Position numbers and translations under genes: made by a program. Of a stretch of DNA of 53,569 nucleotides, positions 8,798 through 17,467 are shown piece by piece (the first letter of the stretch is position 1; the number at the start of each line of letters is the position of its first letter). This stretch comes from Phycisphaerae bacterium. Lineage in GTDB: Bacteria; Planctomycetota; Phycisphaerae; Phycisphaerales; SM1A02. The notes under the pieces were generated by a model that was not told the origin of the DNA, searched no databases, and worked only from the letters and a program-made list of their open reading frames with translations. The stretch spans positions 1-53,569 of the forward strand of contig JAEUIT010000083.1 of NCBI GenBank assembly GCA_016795035.1, written 5' to 3'.

Positions 8798-9806
8798 CCT
8801 GCGATGATACTCGGCGACGCAGGTAGATCTCACCGGCGCCGTAGAGCGAGAGCGACAGGACGACCGCCGCGACCGCGCCCGTGGCGTGCAGTCCGGCGAT
8901 GAGTGCGGCACAGGCGATCGTCACGGCGGCATAACTCAACGTGACGCGCCGATGGCTCCAGCCCGCGCTTTGGAGGCGCTGGTAGAGGTGTTCGCGATGG
9001 CCCTCAAGCACGTTCGCGCCGCGCGCCGCGCGGCGCAGAAGCGTGAGCGACGCGTCCACATGGAGGGGCGCGGTCACGGCCCATCCGGCGATCACCTGTG
9101 CCGGAGCGGCGTTCGAGAGAACGCCGAGGAGGACCGGCGACGCGCCGAGAAACGTGCTCCCCGTGTCGCCCATGAAGATCTTGGCCGGAGGCCAATTCCA
9201 CACGAGAAATCCGAGAACGGCCGCGAGCAGCGGCCACGCGATCGGCACGTCGAGCCACCACCCTAAAAAGGCGATCTGCACGGCGCTCATGCCGGCGACG
9301 AGGCCGTCGAGGCCATCCATGAAGTTCGAGAAGTTGATCGCGGCCGCGATCGGAATCGTGATGAGGAAGACGATGAGCGCGGTCGCCGCCGTGCCGATCT
9401 CGCCGACGAACGTCGGAAGCGGGCGGCCGATCAGGATCACGATGAGGCACGCGGTGAGCATCTGCGCGAGGAAGCGCAGGAGCGGCGCGAGGCCGCGGAG
9501 ATCGTCGACGATGCCGACGAGCGCCAGCGGGAACATCGCGAGCGGGATCCAACGGCAGTCGGCCCTGAGGTCGGTGTGCGCGACGAAGCCGAAGACCGTG
9601 GCTGCAACGAAGAAGACGGCGACGAACGCGATGCCGCCGCCGCGCGGCGTGGGCACCGAGTGCGCCGAGCGTGCGTTCGGCACGTCGAGGAAGAGCCGTC
9701 GCCCGCGGCGGATCATCAGCCACGTGCCGATGACGGACGCGACGAACGAGCCTGCAACGAGGAGCGGCAGGAGCCAGGCGTTCGAATCGGCGGCGGCGAG
9801 GATCAT
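8790..9806 (-). CDS. Polyprenyl-phosphate HexNAc-1-phosphate transferase (WecA/WbpL family)
   Basis: Initiating enzyme that transfers a sugar-1-phosphate from a UDP-sugar to undecaprenyl phosphate. The 338 residues have about ten hydrophobic helices and all MraY/WecA signatures in order: VGIVDDL (Mg/lipid site), NFSNFMDGLDGLVAG, FMGDTGSTFLG, and GHREHLYQRL (cytoplasmic HxxH loop). The ATG giving MILAAADSN is chosen because hydrophobic segment 1 starts there; residues further upstream are Arg/Pro-rich read-through of the adjacent gene. It lies next to the WbpM-type dehydratase, the same pairing as wbpM and wbpL in Pseudomonas O-antigen loci, suggesting that a dideoxy-amino sugar is the first residue. 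Confidence 0.92.
   Translation of the reverse strand: MILAAADSNAWLLPLLVAGSFVASVIGTWLMIRRGRRLFLDVPNARSAHSVPTPRGGGIAFVAVFFVAATVFGFVAHTDLRADCRWIPLAMFPLALVGIVDDLRGLAPLLRFLAQMLTACLIVILIGRPLPTFVGEIGTAATALIVFLITIPIAAAINFSNFMDGLDGLVAGMSAVQIAFLGWWLDVPIAWPLLAAVLGFLVWNWPPAKIFMGDTGSTFLGASPVLLGVLSNAAPAQVIAGWAVTAPLHVDASLTLLRRAARGANVLEGHREHLYQRLQSAGWSHRRVTLSYAAVTIACAALIAGLHATGAVAAVVLSLSLYGAGEIYLRRRVSSQGA
8804..8809 (-). promoter_or_regulatory. -10-like hexamer (TATCAT) for leaderless dehydratase transcript
   Basis: On the minus strand TATCAT is followed by exactly six bases and then the GTG start of the dehydratase gene. Transcription normally starts about seven bases after a -10 box, so the mRNA would begin at or next to the start codon. 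No clear -35 is visible. The same arrangement occurs before five other genes in the cluster. Confidence 0.45.
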
Positions 9807-9823
9807 GGTCCGGGCGTCGAGGG

Positions 9824-10957
9824 TCAGAGCGAGAGGGCGTCCATGATCGTCCGATTGACGAGCCGGCTGTCGAAGCGCGTCTCGGCGAGACGGCGCGATT
9901 CGCGGCCAAGGCGCTCGACGAGCGCGGGATCGTCGCAGAGGCGCTGGCACGCGGCCGCGAGCGCCGCGGCGTCGCGCACCGGCACGAGCAGGCCGTTCGC
10001 GCCGTCGACCACCGTCTCGCGGCAGCCGGGGGCGTCGGTCGTCACGATCGCACGTCCGACGCTCATCGCCTCAAGCACGCTCTTCGGCGTGCCTTCGCGG
10101 TAACTCGGCAACACGAACACGTCGCAGCCCGCAAGTTCGGCGCGGACGTCGTCGAGGCGCCCCGCGTACTCGACGATGCCGTCGCGGATCCATCCGTCGA
10201 ACTCGTCCTGCGAGATCGCGGCCGGATTCGAGTCGATCCAGCCGACGAGCCGGAAGCGCGCCGACGGATGCGAGCGGCGCACGATGCGCGCGGCCTCGGC
10301 GAACTCGACGACGCCCTTGTCGCGGAGGAAGCGCGCGACCATGAGAAACGTCGGGCCTCCCGCGCGCGCGACGCGGGGCACGGCGGCGTAGTGCGCGGTG
10401 TCGACGCCCGAGCCCGGGATCATCACGATGCGTCGCTCGTCCGGAAGGAGGCTCGACGCGCGAAAGGTCTCGACATCGTCGGGATTCTGGAAGAAGACGA
10501 CGTCGGCCGCGCGCATGGCCTGGCGATAGAGATGGCGCGCGACCATGCCGAGGAGGCGTGCCTTCAGGCTTCCGCCGATGAACGCGAAGCCGAGCCCCGT
10601 CACCATTGCGGCGACGGTCGGCACGCCCGCCTTCTTCGCCGCGGGAATCGCGTGGAAGATCGGCTTCGGGTTGTAGGCGAGCACCACGTCGAACGGCCGT
10701 TCGCGAAAGAGCCGCGCGAAGAAGCGTCGCGCCGCGAGTTCGTTGCGCGGGTTCGTGCCGGTTCGGTCGAGCGGAACGTCGACCCACGTCGCGCCGCAGG
10801 CCGCGATGTCGCGCACGATCGACTCATGCAACGTGGAGTCGGCCTTGGGCACGCAGACCGAGACCTCGTGTCCGCGCGCGACGAGATCGCGAATGAGCGG
10901 GCCTCGGAACTTGATGACGAGATCGCCGAATCCGCCGACAAGCGCCACTCGCTTCAT
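9824..10957 (-). CDS. Glycosyltransferase family 4 (PglA/CapM-like)
   Basis: Retaining GT-B enzyme of 377 residues. The N-terminal half has LVGGFGDLVIKFRGPLI and YNPKPIFHAI, typical of the PglA/CapM/WbnH subgroup that extends a lipid-linked HexNAc. The C-terminal half (about 190-370) has VARFLRDKGVVEFAEAA, and PSYREGTPKSVLEAMSVG in place of the usual E-x7-E motif. It sits 17 bases before the initiating transferase gene and overlaps the upstream GT2 by 4 bases (ATGA), indicating translational coupling. It is the best candidate for adding the second sugar to the undecaprenyl-PP-linked primer; donor and linkage are not readable. Confidence 0.9.
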   Translation of the reverse strand: MKRVALVGGFGDLVIKFRGPLIRDLVARGHEVSVCVPKADSTLHESIVRDIAACGATWVDVPLDRTGTNPRNELAARRFFARLFRERPFDVVLAYNPKPIFHAIPAAKKAGVPTVAAMVTGLGFAFIGGSLKARLLGMVARHLYRQAMRAADVVFFQNPDDVETFRASSLLPDERRIVMIPGSGVDTAHYAAVPRVARAGGPTFLMVARFLRDKGVVEFAEAARIVRRSHPSARFRLVGWIDSNPAAISQDEFDGWIRDGIVEYAGRLDDVRAELAGCDVFVLPSYREGTPKSVLEAMSVGRAIVTTDAPGCRETVVDGANGLLVPVRDAAALAAACQRLCDDPALVERLGRESRRLAETRFDSRLVNRTIMDALSL

Positions 10958-12003
10958 GCGCTCGCCGTCCTTGGACCGGCGCCGCCATGCCGTCGTGCCC
11001 GCGTGCGCACCGCGAGCCCGACGCGCCGCAGCACCGTCGCCGGCCGACGCAGGAAGAGCCCGATGATCGCGCCGAGCGCGCGCACGCGGCGCCCCGCGAG
11101 GAGATGCGTGCGGGCCCGCTGCGTCGCGCGGATCCACGAGATCTGGTCGTCGGCCTCGTCGCCCGAGAGGCCCCAGCTCGAGACCTGCGCGCGATCGATC
11201 GCGATCCCTTCGATGATCGGATCCGCGCGGCCGGCGCGGCGCTCGCGCGCGGCGTGACGGGCCGCCCACGTGCAGAAGTACGCCTGTTCGACATTCTTCT
11301 GCGTCGCCTGCTCGACGTGGAATCGGTACTGGAGCACACGGTCCGGGAGGTTCGCGAGCTGCGTGCGCTCGGCGAGCCGCAGCCAGAGGTCGTAATCCTG
11401 CACGACCACGAACGCGGGCCGGTAGCCCTTGGCTGCAACGACGACATCGCGGCGCAGCATCGCGGTCGGGTGGTAGATCGAGTTGCGCGTCGGGAGCGAG
11501 CGCACGATGTCGTCGTGCGCGAGCGGCGTCTCAAGCCACCATTGCGGACGCGCGACGCGCCGGGCCTCCGCGCTCTCGATGATCGGAACGATCTGCCCGC
11601 CGACCACGCCCACGCTGGGATTCGCGTCGAGGAACGCGACCTGCTTCGCGAAGCGGTCGGGCATGCAGATGTCGTCGGCGTCCATGCGGGCGATGAACTC
11701 GCCGCGGGCGAGCTCGATGCCGCGGTTCAGCGACGGCACGAAGCCGCGACGGCCCTCGCGCACGAGGACGATGCGCGGATCGCGCGCCGCCGCTGCGCTC
11801 ACGATGGCGGGGCCGTCGTCGTCGGAGCCGTCGTCGATCGCGAGGATCTCAAGGCGCGGATACGTCTGGGCCGTGAGGCTCGCGAGCGCCTCGGCAAGGA
11901 ACTTGCCGGCGTTCCGGAAGGGCATGACGACGCTCACGCGCGGCGTCTCGAGTTCGGCGCTCTTCGGCGGGCTCGTGGTTGTGTCGACGGGCGCGGTCGG
12001 CAT
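10954..12003 (-). CDS. Glycosyltransferase family 2
   Basis: Inverting GT-A enzyme, 349 residues. The family core is complete: VSVVMPFRNAGKF near 23, LAIDDGSDDDG near 54 (nucleotide-binding Asp), and the metal-binding IARMDADDICMPDRF near 105. The start ATG has GGAAGG about seven bases upstream. Its stop overlaps the start of the downstream GT4 (ATGA). It probably adds one residue of the repeat unit on the cytoplasmic face; donor sugar unknown. Confidence 0.9.
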   Translation of the reverse strand: MPTAPVDTTTSPPKSAELETPRVSVVMPFRNAGKFLAEALASLTAQTYPRLEILAIDDGSDDDGPAIVSAAAARDPRIVLVREGRRGFVPSLNRGIELARGEFIARMDADDICMPDRFAKQVAFLDANPSVGVVGGQIVPIIESAEARRVARPQWWLETPLAHDDIVRSLPTRNSIYHPTAMLRRDVVVAAKGYRPAFVVVQDYDLWLRLAERTQLANLPDRVLQYRFHVEQATQKNVEQAYFCTWAARHAARERRAGRADPIIEGIAIDRAQVSSWGLSGDEADDQISWIRATQRARTHLLAGRRVRALGAIIGLFLRRPATVLRRVGLAVRTRARRHGGAGPRTASA

Positions 12004-12021
12004 CGGACCTTCCGAAGGGCA

Positions 12022-13305
12022 TCACTCGATCACGGCGACTTCGCGAGCGGAGTGTACTGGCGCGGTCGCGACCATCGCACGGGGGTGCGGCATGCCGAGA
12101 CCGCGGCACGCGACCCAAAGCGCGGCGCAGCCGGCGACGACGAGGACTGCGGACCATAGGAGGCGAGGCCGTGTCGCCGCTGCCAAGCCGCAGCCGATGG
12201 GCACGATCGGAATCAGGTAGCGCGGCTGGACGAAGAGGACGCCGGCCGCGATGCAGGTCGCCCAGAAGAGGACGAGCACCGTTTCCGGTCCGGGAAGGCG
12301 CCGTTGTCGGATGTCTGCGACGAGCGCGAGCGACGCGCCGATCGTCGCCAGGGCCGTGAAAACGCCGTTCATCGCGAGCCCGATGCCGGTCGCGAAGGGG
12401 GCGCCGTCGGCCGCGACGAGCGGTGAGCGGATCGGCGCCGAGATGGCGTTCGCCGCCCATCGCGCGCCCCACATCACAAGACCAATGAACGGTTCCTTTA
12501 CACCGCGCTCAGACCATTCTGCCATGGCGCTGCCCGGCGAGTCGCGAAGGAGCGCGACCAGCGAGCCGGTGATGCGCGACGTGCCCGACCACACGAGTTC
12601 GAGCACGCCCCACGACGCGGCGAGCGTCACGATCGCCAGCGTGGCGACGAGGAAGGGCAGCCAGCCGAAACGGGGCGTGGCGGCGCGGAGCGCCGTCCAT
12701 GCGAGGAGGATCGGGCCGGCGCCGTCCTTCAGCAGTCCGGCTGCAACGATGAGCGCCAGGTGCAGCGGCAACGTGGAGCGCCGAAGCGGCGTCGCGACCG
12801 CAAGCGACACCGCCGCCACGAGCGGGATCTCCCAGTTCGGCCCGCTCGAGACGAGCCAGAGGAACGGATTGCATGCGACGGACGCGCCGGCAAGTCCGCG
12901 TTGCAGCCGCGTGCCGTCGCGGAAGACCGCCATCGCGCACCAGGTCCCTGCAACGAGGAGCACGGCGTTGACGATGTGATAGCCGACGGCGTCGGCGCCG
13001 GCGACGAAGCGATAGATGAGAAAGACGCCCGACGCCCGCATGAACGAGGGGCGGTACGGGCCGAGGTCCGACCACGGCGTCTCGACCCAAGCGCGGTGCG
13101 TGGCGACGTCGGTCACCGTGAGGCCGCTGACGCTCGCCGGATCGACCGCGCGGAGGGTCCACACGAGCGCGAGTCCGCACGCGAGCGCCGCGAGAAGCGC
13201 CACGAAGAGACGGCGCTCGCCGGGGCGGGCGTCGGTGGCGACAGCAACGTCGGGTGCGGAGGTTCGGCTCTCGATCGAAGTCACGGTGAGAAGTTCAGAC
13301 GGCAA
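12022..13305 (-). CDS. Polytopic membrane protein of unknown function in glycan cluster
   Basis: A 427-residue protein with about nine or ten hydrophobic helices and short polar loops; a first loop contains ETPWSDLGPYRPSFMR. The general design, a long periplasmic loop after helix 1 followed by many helices, resembles GT-C transferases or a second Wzy-like protein, but no diagnostic motif such as a clear DxD is visible. It starts at TTG; a GTG seven codons later is an alternative. The first option overlaps the upstream fucosyltransferase stop by 11 bases. Placement between glycosyltransferase genes suggests polymerisation or lipid-linked glycosyl transfer. Function not assigned. Confidence 0.78.
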   Translation of the reverse strand: MPSELLTVTSIESRTSAPDVAVATDARPGERRLFVALLAALACGLALVWTLRAVDPASVSGLTVTDVATHRAWVETPWSDLGPYRPSFMRASGVFLIYRFVAGADAVGYHIVNAVLLVAGTWCAMAVFRDGTRLQRGLAGASVACNPFLWLVSSGPNWEIPLVAAVSLAVATPLRRSTLPLHLALIVAAGLLKDGAGPILLAWTALRAATPRFGWLPFLVATLAIVTLAASWGVLELVWSGTSRITGSLVALLRDSPGSAMAEWSERGVKEPFIGLVMWGARWAANAISAPIRSPLVAADGAPFATGIGLAMNGVFTALATIGASLALVADIRQRRLPGPETVLVLFWATCIAAGVLFVQPRYLIPIVPIGCGLAAATRPRLLWSAVLVVAGCAALWVACRGLGMPHPRAMVATAPVHSAREVAVIE

Positions 13306-14236
13306 CCTGCACCCATCGTGATCGCGCGGGCGACGGGATCGGGCCGGCGGACGAGTGATACCAACGATTGGGGCAGATCACCGAGACGCGATCTTCTCCG
13401 AACGCGAGCTCGGCAAGACGTGCGCCCCACCATGAGTACGAGCTGTTCGAGAGGACGAGCGCGCGGCAGCGCCCCAGTAGCCAAAGGTCCTCGTCGTCGC
13501 CGCGCGAGGCGTCGCGCGGCATGGTCTCGCGCGGCAACGTCGAGGGAAGTCCGAGGTCGACCGAGGCCGCCCATGCGGGATCGTCGGAGAAAACCACGAC
13601 TCGCGAAGGCGATGCGAGCCGAATCGCTTCGGCAATCGCGGAGCGGTAGTAGTCGATCGTGCAGACGCGATGTGGGCTGCGCGTCTCGGCGAAGTCCCCG
13701 CGACGGAGATGAATTCCGAGCGTCGTTTCCGATTGGAACGCAGTGCCGAGATCGATCGTCGCGCGCGGAAACGCGGAGGACGGGTCGCACTCGCGCGCGA
13801 GGTCGGCCTCGGCCGCGGCGAGGAAGCCTTCGTCCTGCCAATAGCCGGTGAGGACATGCACGCGGCCGACGCCGCCGACGAGCGAGTTCCAGCGCGGATC
13901 GAAGCCGCGCATGGCGTCGAAGAGAAACGTGGTGCGCCCCACGCGCGGCCACGCCCGCACCGTGCGCGCGAGCCGCCAGATTCCCGGCAGGTCGACCACG
14001 CGCCGACGCCAGCCGACGAGATCGTCGAGCGTGGCCGCGAGCGGAAAGCGCCCGAGCGCGAAGCGCCGCAATCGATCCGCCTGAAACGACGAGCGGTCAA
14101 GCGCGAGGGTCGCGTTCGTCGCGATCGCGAGGCTCCGCCCGGCCGCGTACTGGAAGAGCTGATTGCCCAGGCCGCCCGAGAGGCGCACGACGACCCGCGT
14201 GTCAGGGCTCGGGATGGCGATGGGTGCGGGCCGCAT
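13295..14236 (-). CDS. GT11 family alpha-1,2-fucosyltransferase-like protein
   Basis: A 313-residue GT-B enzyme of family GT11, which transfers fucose from GDP-fucose, usually alpha-1,2. Signatures are clear: RLSGGLGNQLFQYAAGRSLA near 18-37, the donor-binding HLRRGDF (HxRRxD) near 180, and SNSSYSWWGARLAEL near 260. Some GT11 members transfer other 6-deoxy sugars. No GDP-fucose synthesis genes (gmd, fcl) are in this window, so the donor must come from elsewhere. It precedes the membrane protein gene with a short overlap. Confidence 0.92.
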   Translation of the reverse strand: MRPAPIAIPSPDTRVVVRLSGGLGNQLFQYAAGRSLAIATNATLALDRSSFQADRLRRFALGRFPLAATLDDLVGWRRRVVDLPGIWRLARTVRAWPRVGRTTFLFDAMRGFDPRWNSLVGGVGRVHVLTGYWQDEGFLAAAEADLARECDPSSAFPRATIDLGTAFQSETTLGIHLRRGDFAETRSPHRVCTIDYYRSAIAEAIRLASPSRVVVFSDDPAWAASVDLGLPSTLPRETMPRDASRGDDEDLWLLGRCRALVLSNSSYSWWGARLAELAFGEDRVSVICPNRWYHSSAGPIPSPARSRWVQVAV

Positions 14237-14248
14237 GCGTCGTACCGG

Positions 14249-14965
14249 TCACGGGGCCTTGATGGCCTTCACGTGCAGGCCATAACACCCGAGTTCGGCC
14301 GACCCACGATCGAGCTTCGACGCGATCGTGCAGAACGGCACGCCGATCGCGATGGCCGGGAGCGTCGCCGCCGTCGCCACGCCGCCGGCGTAGCGCCGCG
14401 CGACCGTCGGCAGTCGCCACAACTCCTGCGCGACGAGGTCGAAGAAGTTCCCGTTCGGCGTGCAGACGATCTCGGCGAAGCCAAAGTCCTTCAGGTGTTT
14501 CTCGTAGAAGAAGCGATTGAAGCCGGTCGCGAAATGGAACGGCGCGAAGTGCGTGAGCGACACGAACGGCGCGGTGAGGAGGAGCGTGCCGCCGGGGCGG
14601 AGGAGCCGCCCGAGCTCGCGCATCGCCGCGATCGGATCCGCGACGTGTTCGATCACTTCGGTGCACAGCACGGCGCCGAACGAGCCGCTCTCGGCGGGAA
14701 TCGCGGCGATGTCGCACTCGTAGTCGAGCGCCCCGTACGGGAACGACTCGGGATGCAGCCCGGTCTCGTGCTTCGTCGGGTCGTAGCCGCCGAAGTCCTG
14801 CGCGCGGTACTCGAGATGCGCGCAAGCATCGCGATACGGCTGCTTGCCGCAGCCGGCGTCGAGAAGGCGCGTGCCCTTCGGCAATGCCGCGAGTTCCCGA
14901 CGCACCCACGCGTGTCGGTTCGTTTCGTTGTCGCGGCCGGCGAAAAGCGCGTTCAGGATCGGCAT
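14249..14965 (-). CDS. SAM-dependent methyltransferase (class I)
   Basis: A 238-residue Rossmann methyltransferase. Motif I is LLDAGCGKQPYRDAC near 34-48, the acidic motif II region is GYDPTKHETG, motif post-I/III is AVLCTEVIEHVADP near 99, and LLRPGGTLLLTAPF follows. The C-terminal part is partly hydrophobic (ATAATLPAIAIGVPF). It resembles methyltransferases found between glycosyltransferases in O-antigen clusters and probably O-methylates a sugar. Genes on both sides are on the same strand with gaps of 12 and 30 bases. Confidence 0.87.
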   Translation of the reverse strand: MPILNALFAGRDNETNRHAWVRRELAALPKGTRLLDAGCGKQPYRDACAHLEYRAQDFGGYDPTKHETGLHPESFPYGALDYECDIAAIPAESGSFGAVLCTEVIEHVADPIAAMRELGRLLRPGGTLLLTAPFVSLTHFAPFHFATGFNRFFYEKHLKDFGFAEIVCTPNGNFFDLVAQELWRLPTVARRYAGGVATAATLPAIAIGVPFCTIASKLDRGSAELGCYGLHVKAIKAP

Positions 14966-14995
14966 CGGAGAGGGCGGAGTCGGTGATCGCTGCGA

Positions 14996-15763
14996 TCACG
15001 CACGAGGACGTTCGAAGCGGAAGCAGCCGCAGCCGTACGACTGCTGGCGGGCGAGGGCGGGGTCGGCGGGGTCGATGATCCCACGCTCGGGCGTTCCTCG
15101 CGCAGGCGGGTCAGGAATGAGCGCGAAGGAGACGAGCCGCAGGCCCGGCAGTCGGGCCACGATCGACTCGACGTCATACACGCGGTGCGCATTGAAGCAC
15201 ACGCGTGGACGGCCCACCGGCACCACGACGAGCAGCGTTCCACCCGGCGCGAGCACGCGGGCGAGCTCCGCGAGCGCCTTCGTGTCGCCGTCAGGGTCGA
15301 TCGGATCGCCGTAGCGTCCGAGGCCGATGTGCTCGATGACGTGCATGCACGACAGCGAGGCGATCGAGCGGTCGGCGAACGGCAACGCGGTGAGGTCCGC
15401 GCGATCGCACGTCAGCCCGTCGAGGACGAGCGGCGCCGGGCGATAGTCGTAGAAGCGCGTGGGCACGATGGCCGAGACCATCGCCGCGAAGGCGAGGATC
15501 GACGAGATGTCGACGTGCTCCGTCGGGGCCGTCTCGCGGAGGACTCGAATCGCCCACGCCGGGTGATAGACGTAGTGGCGGTCGAAGGTCGTCAGCGTCG
15601 TCCGGTCGCGCAGGCACGGATGGAGGTCGCCGAGGCGCGGACGACGCCACGCCTCGCCTGCAACGCTGAGACGCCGAAACCGCGCGAGGTCGCGCGGGAA
15701 GGCGAGCGTCGCGGTGACGCGCGAGCGGAGTCGGTCGAGGATCTTGGCGGCGATCGAGGGCAA
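14996..15763 (-). CDS. DUF268-like / methyltransferase-fold protein
   Basis: A 255-residue protein similar to the DUF268 family: RHYVYHPAWAIR near 62, HVDISS near 82, and the conserved block SCMHVIEHIGLGRYGDP near 137. The remaining C-terminal half follows the class I methyltransferase pattern (LAPGGTLLVVVPVG). DUF268 proteins occur in polysaccharide loci of many bacteria, but their activity is not established; a role in sugar methylation is inferred. The assigned start is TTG only four bases after the flippase stop, so coupling is likely and the exact start is uncertain. Confidence 0.82.
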   Translation of the reverse strand: MPSIAAKILDRLRSRVTATLAFPRDLARFRRLSVAGEAWRRPRLGDLHPCLRDRTTLTTFDRHYVYHPAWAIRVLRETAPTEHVDISSILAFAAMVSAIVPTRFYDYRPAPLVLDGLTCDRADLTALPFADRSIASLSCMHVIEHIGLGRYGDPIDPDGDTKALAELARVLAPGGTLLVVVPVGRPRVCFNAHRVYDVESIVARLPGLRLVSFALIPDPPARGTPERGIIDPADPALARQQSYGCGCFRFERPRA

Positions 15764-15766
15764 CGG

Positions 15767-17254
15767 TCAGCTCGGGGTGGGCGAGAGCGCACGGCGGGCG
15801 CGGGCGAGGAGGCGTCGCCCCACGGGGACGGCGAGGGCCGTCGCCAAGGTGGACATGGTCCACGCAATGGCGATCGCGGCAAGTGCGCCGATCCGCGAGG
15901 TCGGAGTCGGCACGGTCAGCGCGATCCCGATCGGAATCGCCGATGCCGCCACCACGGGCGCCACGACGTCGCCGAACACCCATGGCCGCGCGAATCCGGG
16001 CACGAGGAACGCGACCAGCGCGATCACCGGCCCGGCGAACGCCACGGCCACGACGACGAGCCATCCGATCGCGGCCCCCTCGATGCCGAAGTGCATCGTT
16101 CCGATGATGACCGACGGCACCAGGATCATGAGCGTGCAGGCGTTGAAGACGACCGCGGAGCGGGCGGCGCCGAAGGCGAGGAGAAGCGCGTACGGGGCGT
16201 GCAGGAGGCAGTGGAGCGAGGTGCCTGCAACGAGGAGCGAGGTCGCCCCGGCCGCGCCCGTCACGACGGCGCTCTCCTGGCCCCACGCGAGGAGGGACGC
16301 GGTGGGGAGCGCGGCGATCGTCGCCCCGACCGGAAGCACCCCGATCGCGACGGCCTGCGCGAAGTCGCGCATCGACGCGCCGAGGCGCTCGCGATCGTGC
16401 ACCGCGGCGAGCTTCGCGAAGCGCGGGATCGCGACCGAGAGGATCGGTGCCGCGAGGCGGAAGATCCCCGAGCCGAGCGTGGCGGCGACGGTGTAGAGGC
16501 CGAGATCCTCGAGCGGGAGCTTCCAGCTCACGACGATGCGGTCGACCTGCGTGAGGACGAGGCCGAGGATGCCCGCCACGGCGATCTGGCTGGTGAATCC
16601 GAGCGTCCCGTGCAACGCGGAGATGCGAGGCCGCGCGTGCCGGTCGGCGGGCGTCAGGTGGTGGCGGAGGGCCATGCGGGTCGCGAGCGTCTCGACCACG
16701 GAGATCGCGATCTGGGCCACGAAATATGTCATCACCCCGCCGCCGCCGGCGACGAGAAGCACAGCCACGCCGAGCGTGCGGGCGACGACGGCCGACGCCG
16801 AGATCACGCTCGCGACCACTTGCCGCTCGAGCCCGTTGAGCGCGGCCCGGTACGCGGCGGCCGGCCACTGCGCGGCGATGGCCGCCCCCATAAGCATGAT
16901 CACGGGCGCCGCGGTTTCCCCGGACAGCCACGTTGACGCGATGAGCCCGGATCCCGTCGCGATGCAGCCGCCGAGCGCCAGCCCGACGAGCCAGACGATC
17001 GTCATCACGGTCGCGAGATACGAGCCGAGCTCGCCGTGCACCACGCTTCGCCGGGCCAGTTCGCGGGTGATCGACGGGCTCAACCCGAGGTCGAACGCCG
17101 AGAGGATCGTGGCCAACATCGCGTGGAAGCCGACCAGGCCGTAGGCATCGAGGCCGAGCGCGCGAACGATGATCGGCACCGCCGCAACGCCCGCGGCGAC
17201 CGAGATCACGGTGGCCGTGAGATTGGCGACCACGTTGCGAGACGCGCTCGGCAC
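15767..17254 (-). CDS. wzx: Wzx-type oligosaccharide flippase
   Basis: A 495-residue integral membrane protein with about 12-14 hydrophobic helices, of the RfbX/polysaccharide transport family (MATE/MOP superfamily). The N-terminus VVANLTATVISVAAGVAAV followed by LGLDAYGLVGF near 34 is characteristic of this family. It would flip the undecaprenyl-PP-linked repeat unit to the periplasm for Wzy-type polymerisation. It is the first gene of the minus-strand block, starts with GTG, and is divergent from the plus-strand glycosyltransferase genes. A Wzm/Wzt exporter is also present 15 kb away. Confidence 0.9.
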   Translation of the reverse strand: MPSASRNVVANLTATVISVAAGVAAVPIIVRALGLDAYGLVGFHAMLATILSAFDLGLSPSITRELARRSVVHGELGSYLATVMTIVWLVGLALGGCIATGSGLIASTWLSGETAAPVIMLMGAAIAAQWPAAAYRAALNGLERQVVASVISASAVVARTLGVAVLLVAGGGGVMTYFVAQIAISVVETLATRMALRHHLTPADRHARPRISALHGTLGFTSQIAVAGILGLVLTQVDRIVVSWKLPLEDLGLYTVAATLGSGIFRLAAPILSVAIPRFAKLAAVHDRERLGASMRDFAQAVAIGVLPVGATIAALPTASLLAWGQESAVVTGAAGATSLLVAGTSLHCLLHAPYALLLAFGAARSAVVFNACTLMILVPSVIIGTMHFGIEGAAIGWLVVVAVAFAGPVIALVAFLVPGFARPWVFGDVVAPVVAASAIPIGIALTVPTPTSRIGALAAIAIAWTMSTLATALAVPVGRRLLARARRALSPTPS

Positions 17255-17430
17255 GCGGCGTTCGTCGTCAGCGGCTGGACCTCTGTTGGTGATGGCGCGA
17301 TTCCGAGGCGGTGGCGAAGGGACGAACGATGCGAGTCGACGGCAGCATACGGTTGAGGCTATAGCCCTAATCGCTTCTCACTCTCGAAGGAACGTTGCTA
17401 AGGCCATGGGGAGCCGACAGTCGATACCCG

Positions 17431-17436
17431 TATACT
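17431..17436 (+). promoter_or_regulatory. -10-like TATACT in the divergent gap before the plus-strand operon
   Basis: The 213-base gap between wzx (minus) and the first plus-strand GT2 gene contains CCCGTATACTCCG. The TATACT hexamer is 31 bases before the ATG, and AGAAGGAA lies between them as a ribosome-binding site, so this transcript would have a short leader. No TTGACA-like -35 is at the usual distance. I see nothing else distinct in the gap. Confidence 0.4.
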
Positions 17437-17467
17437 CCGCGGCAATTCGGAGAAGGAACCGCCGGCC

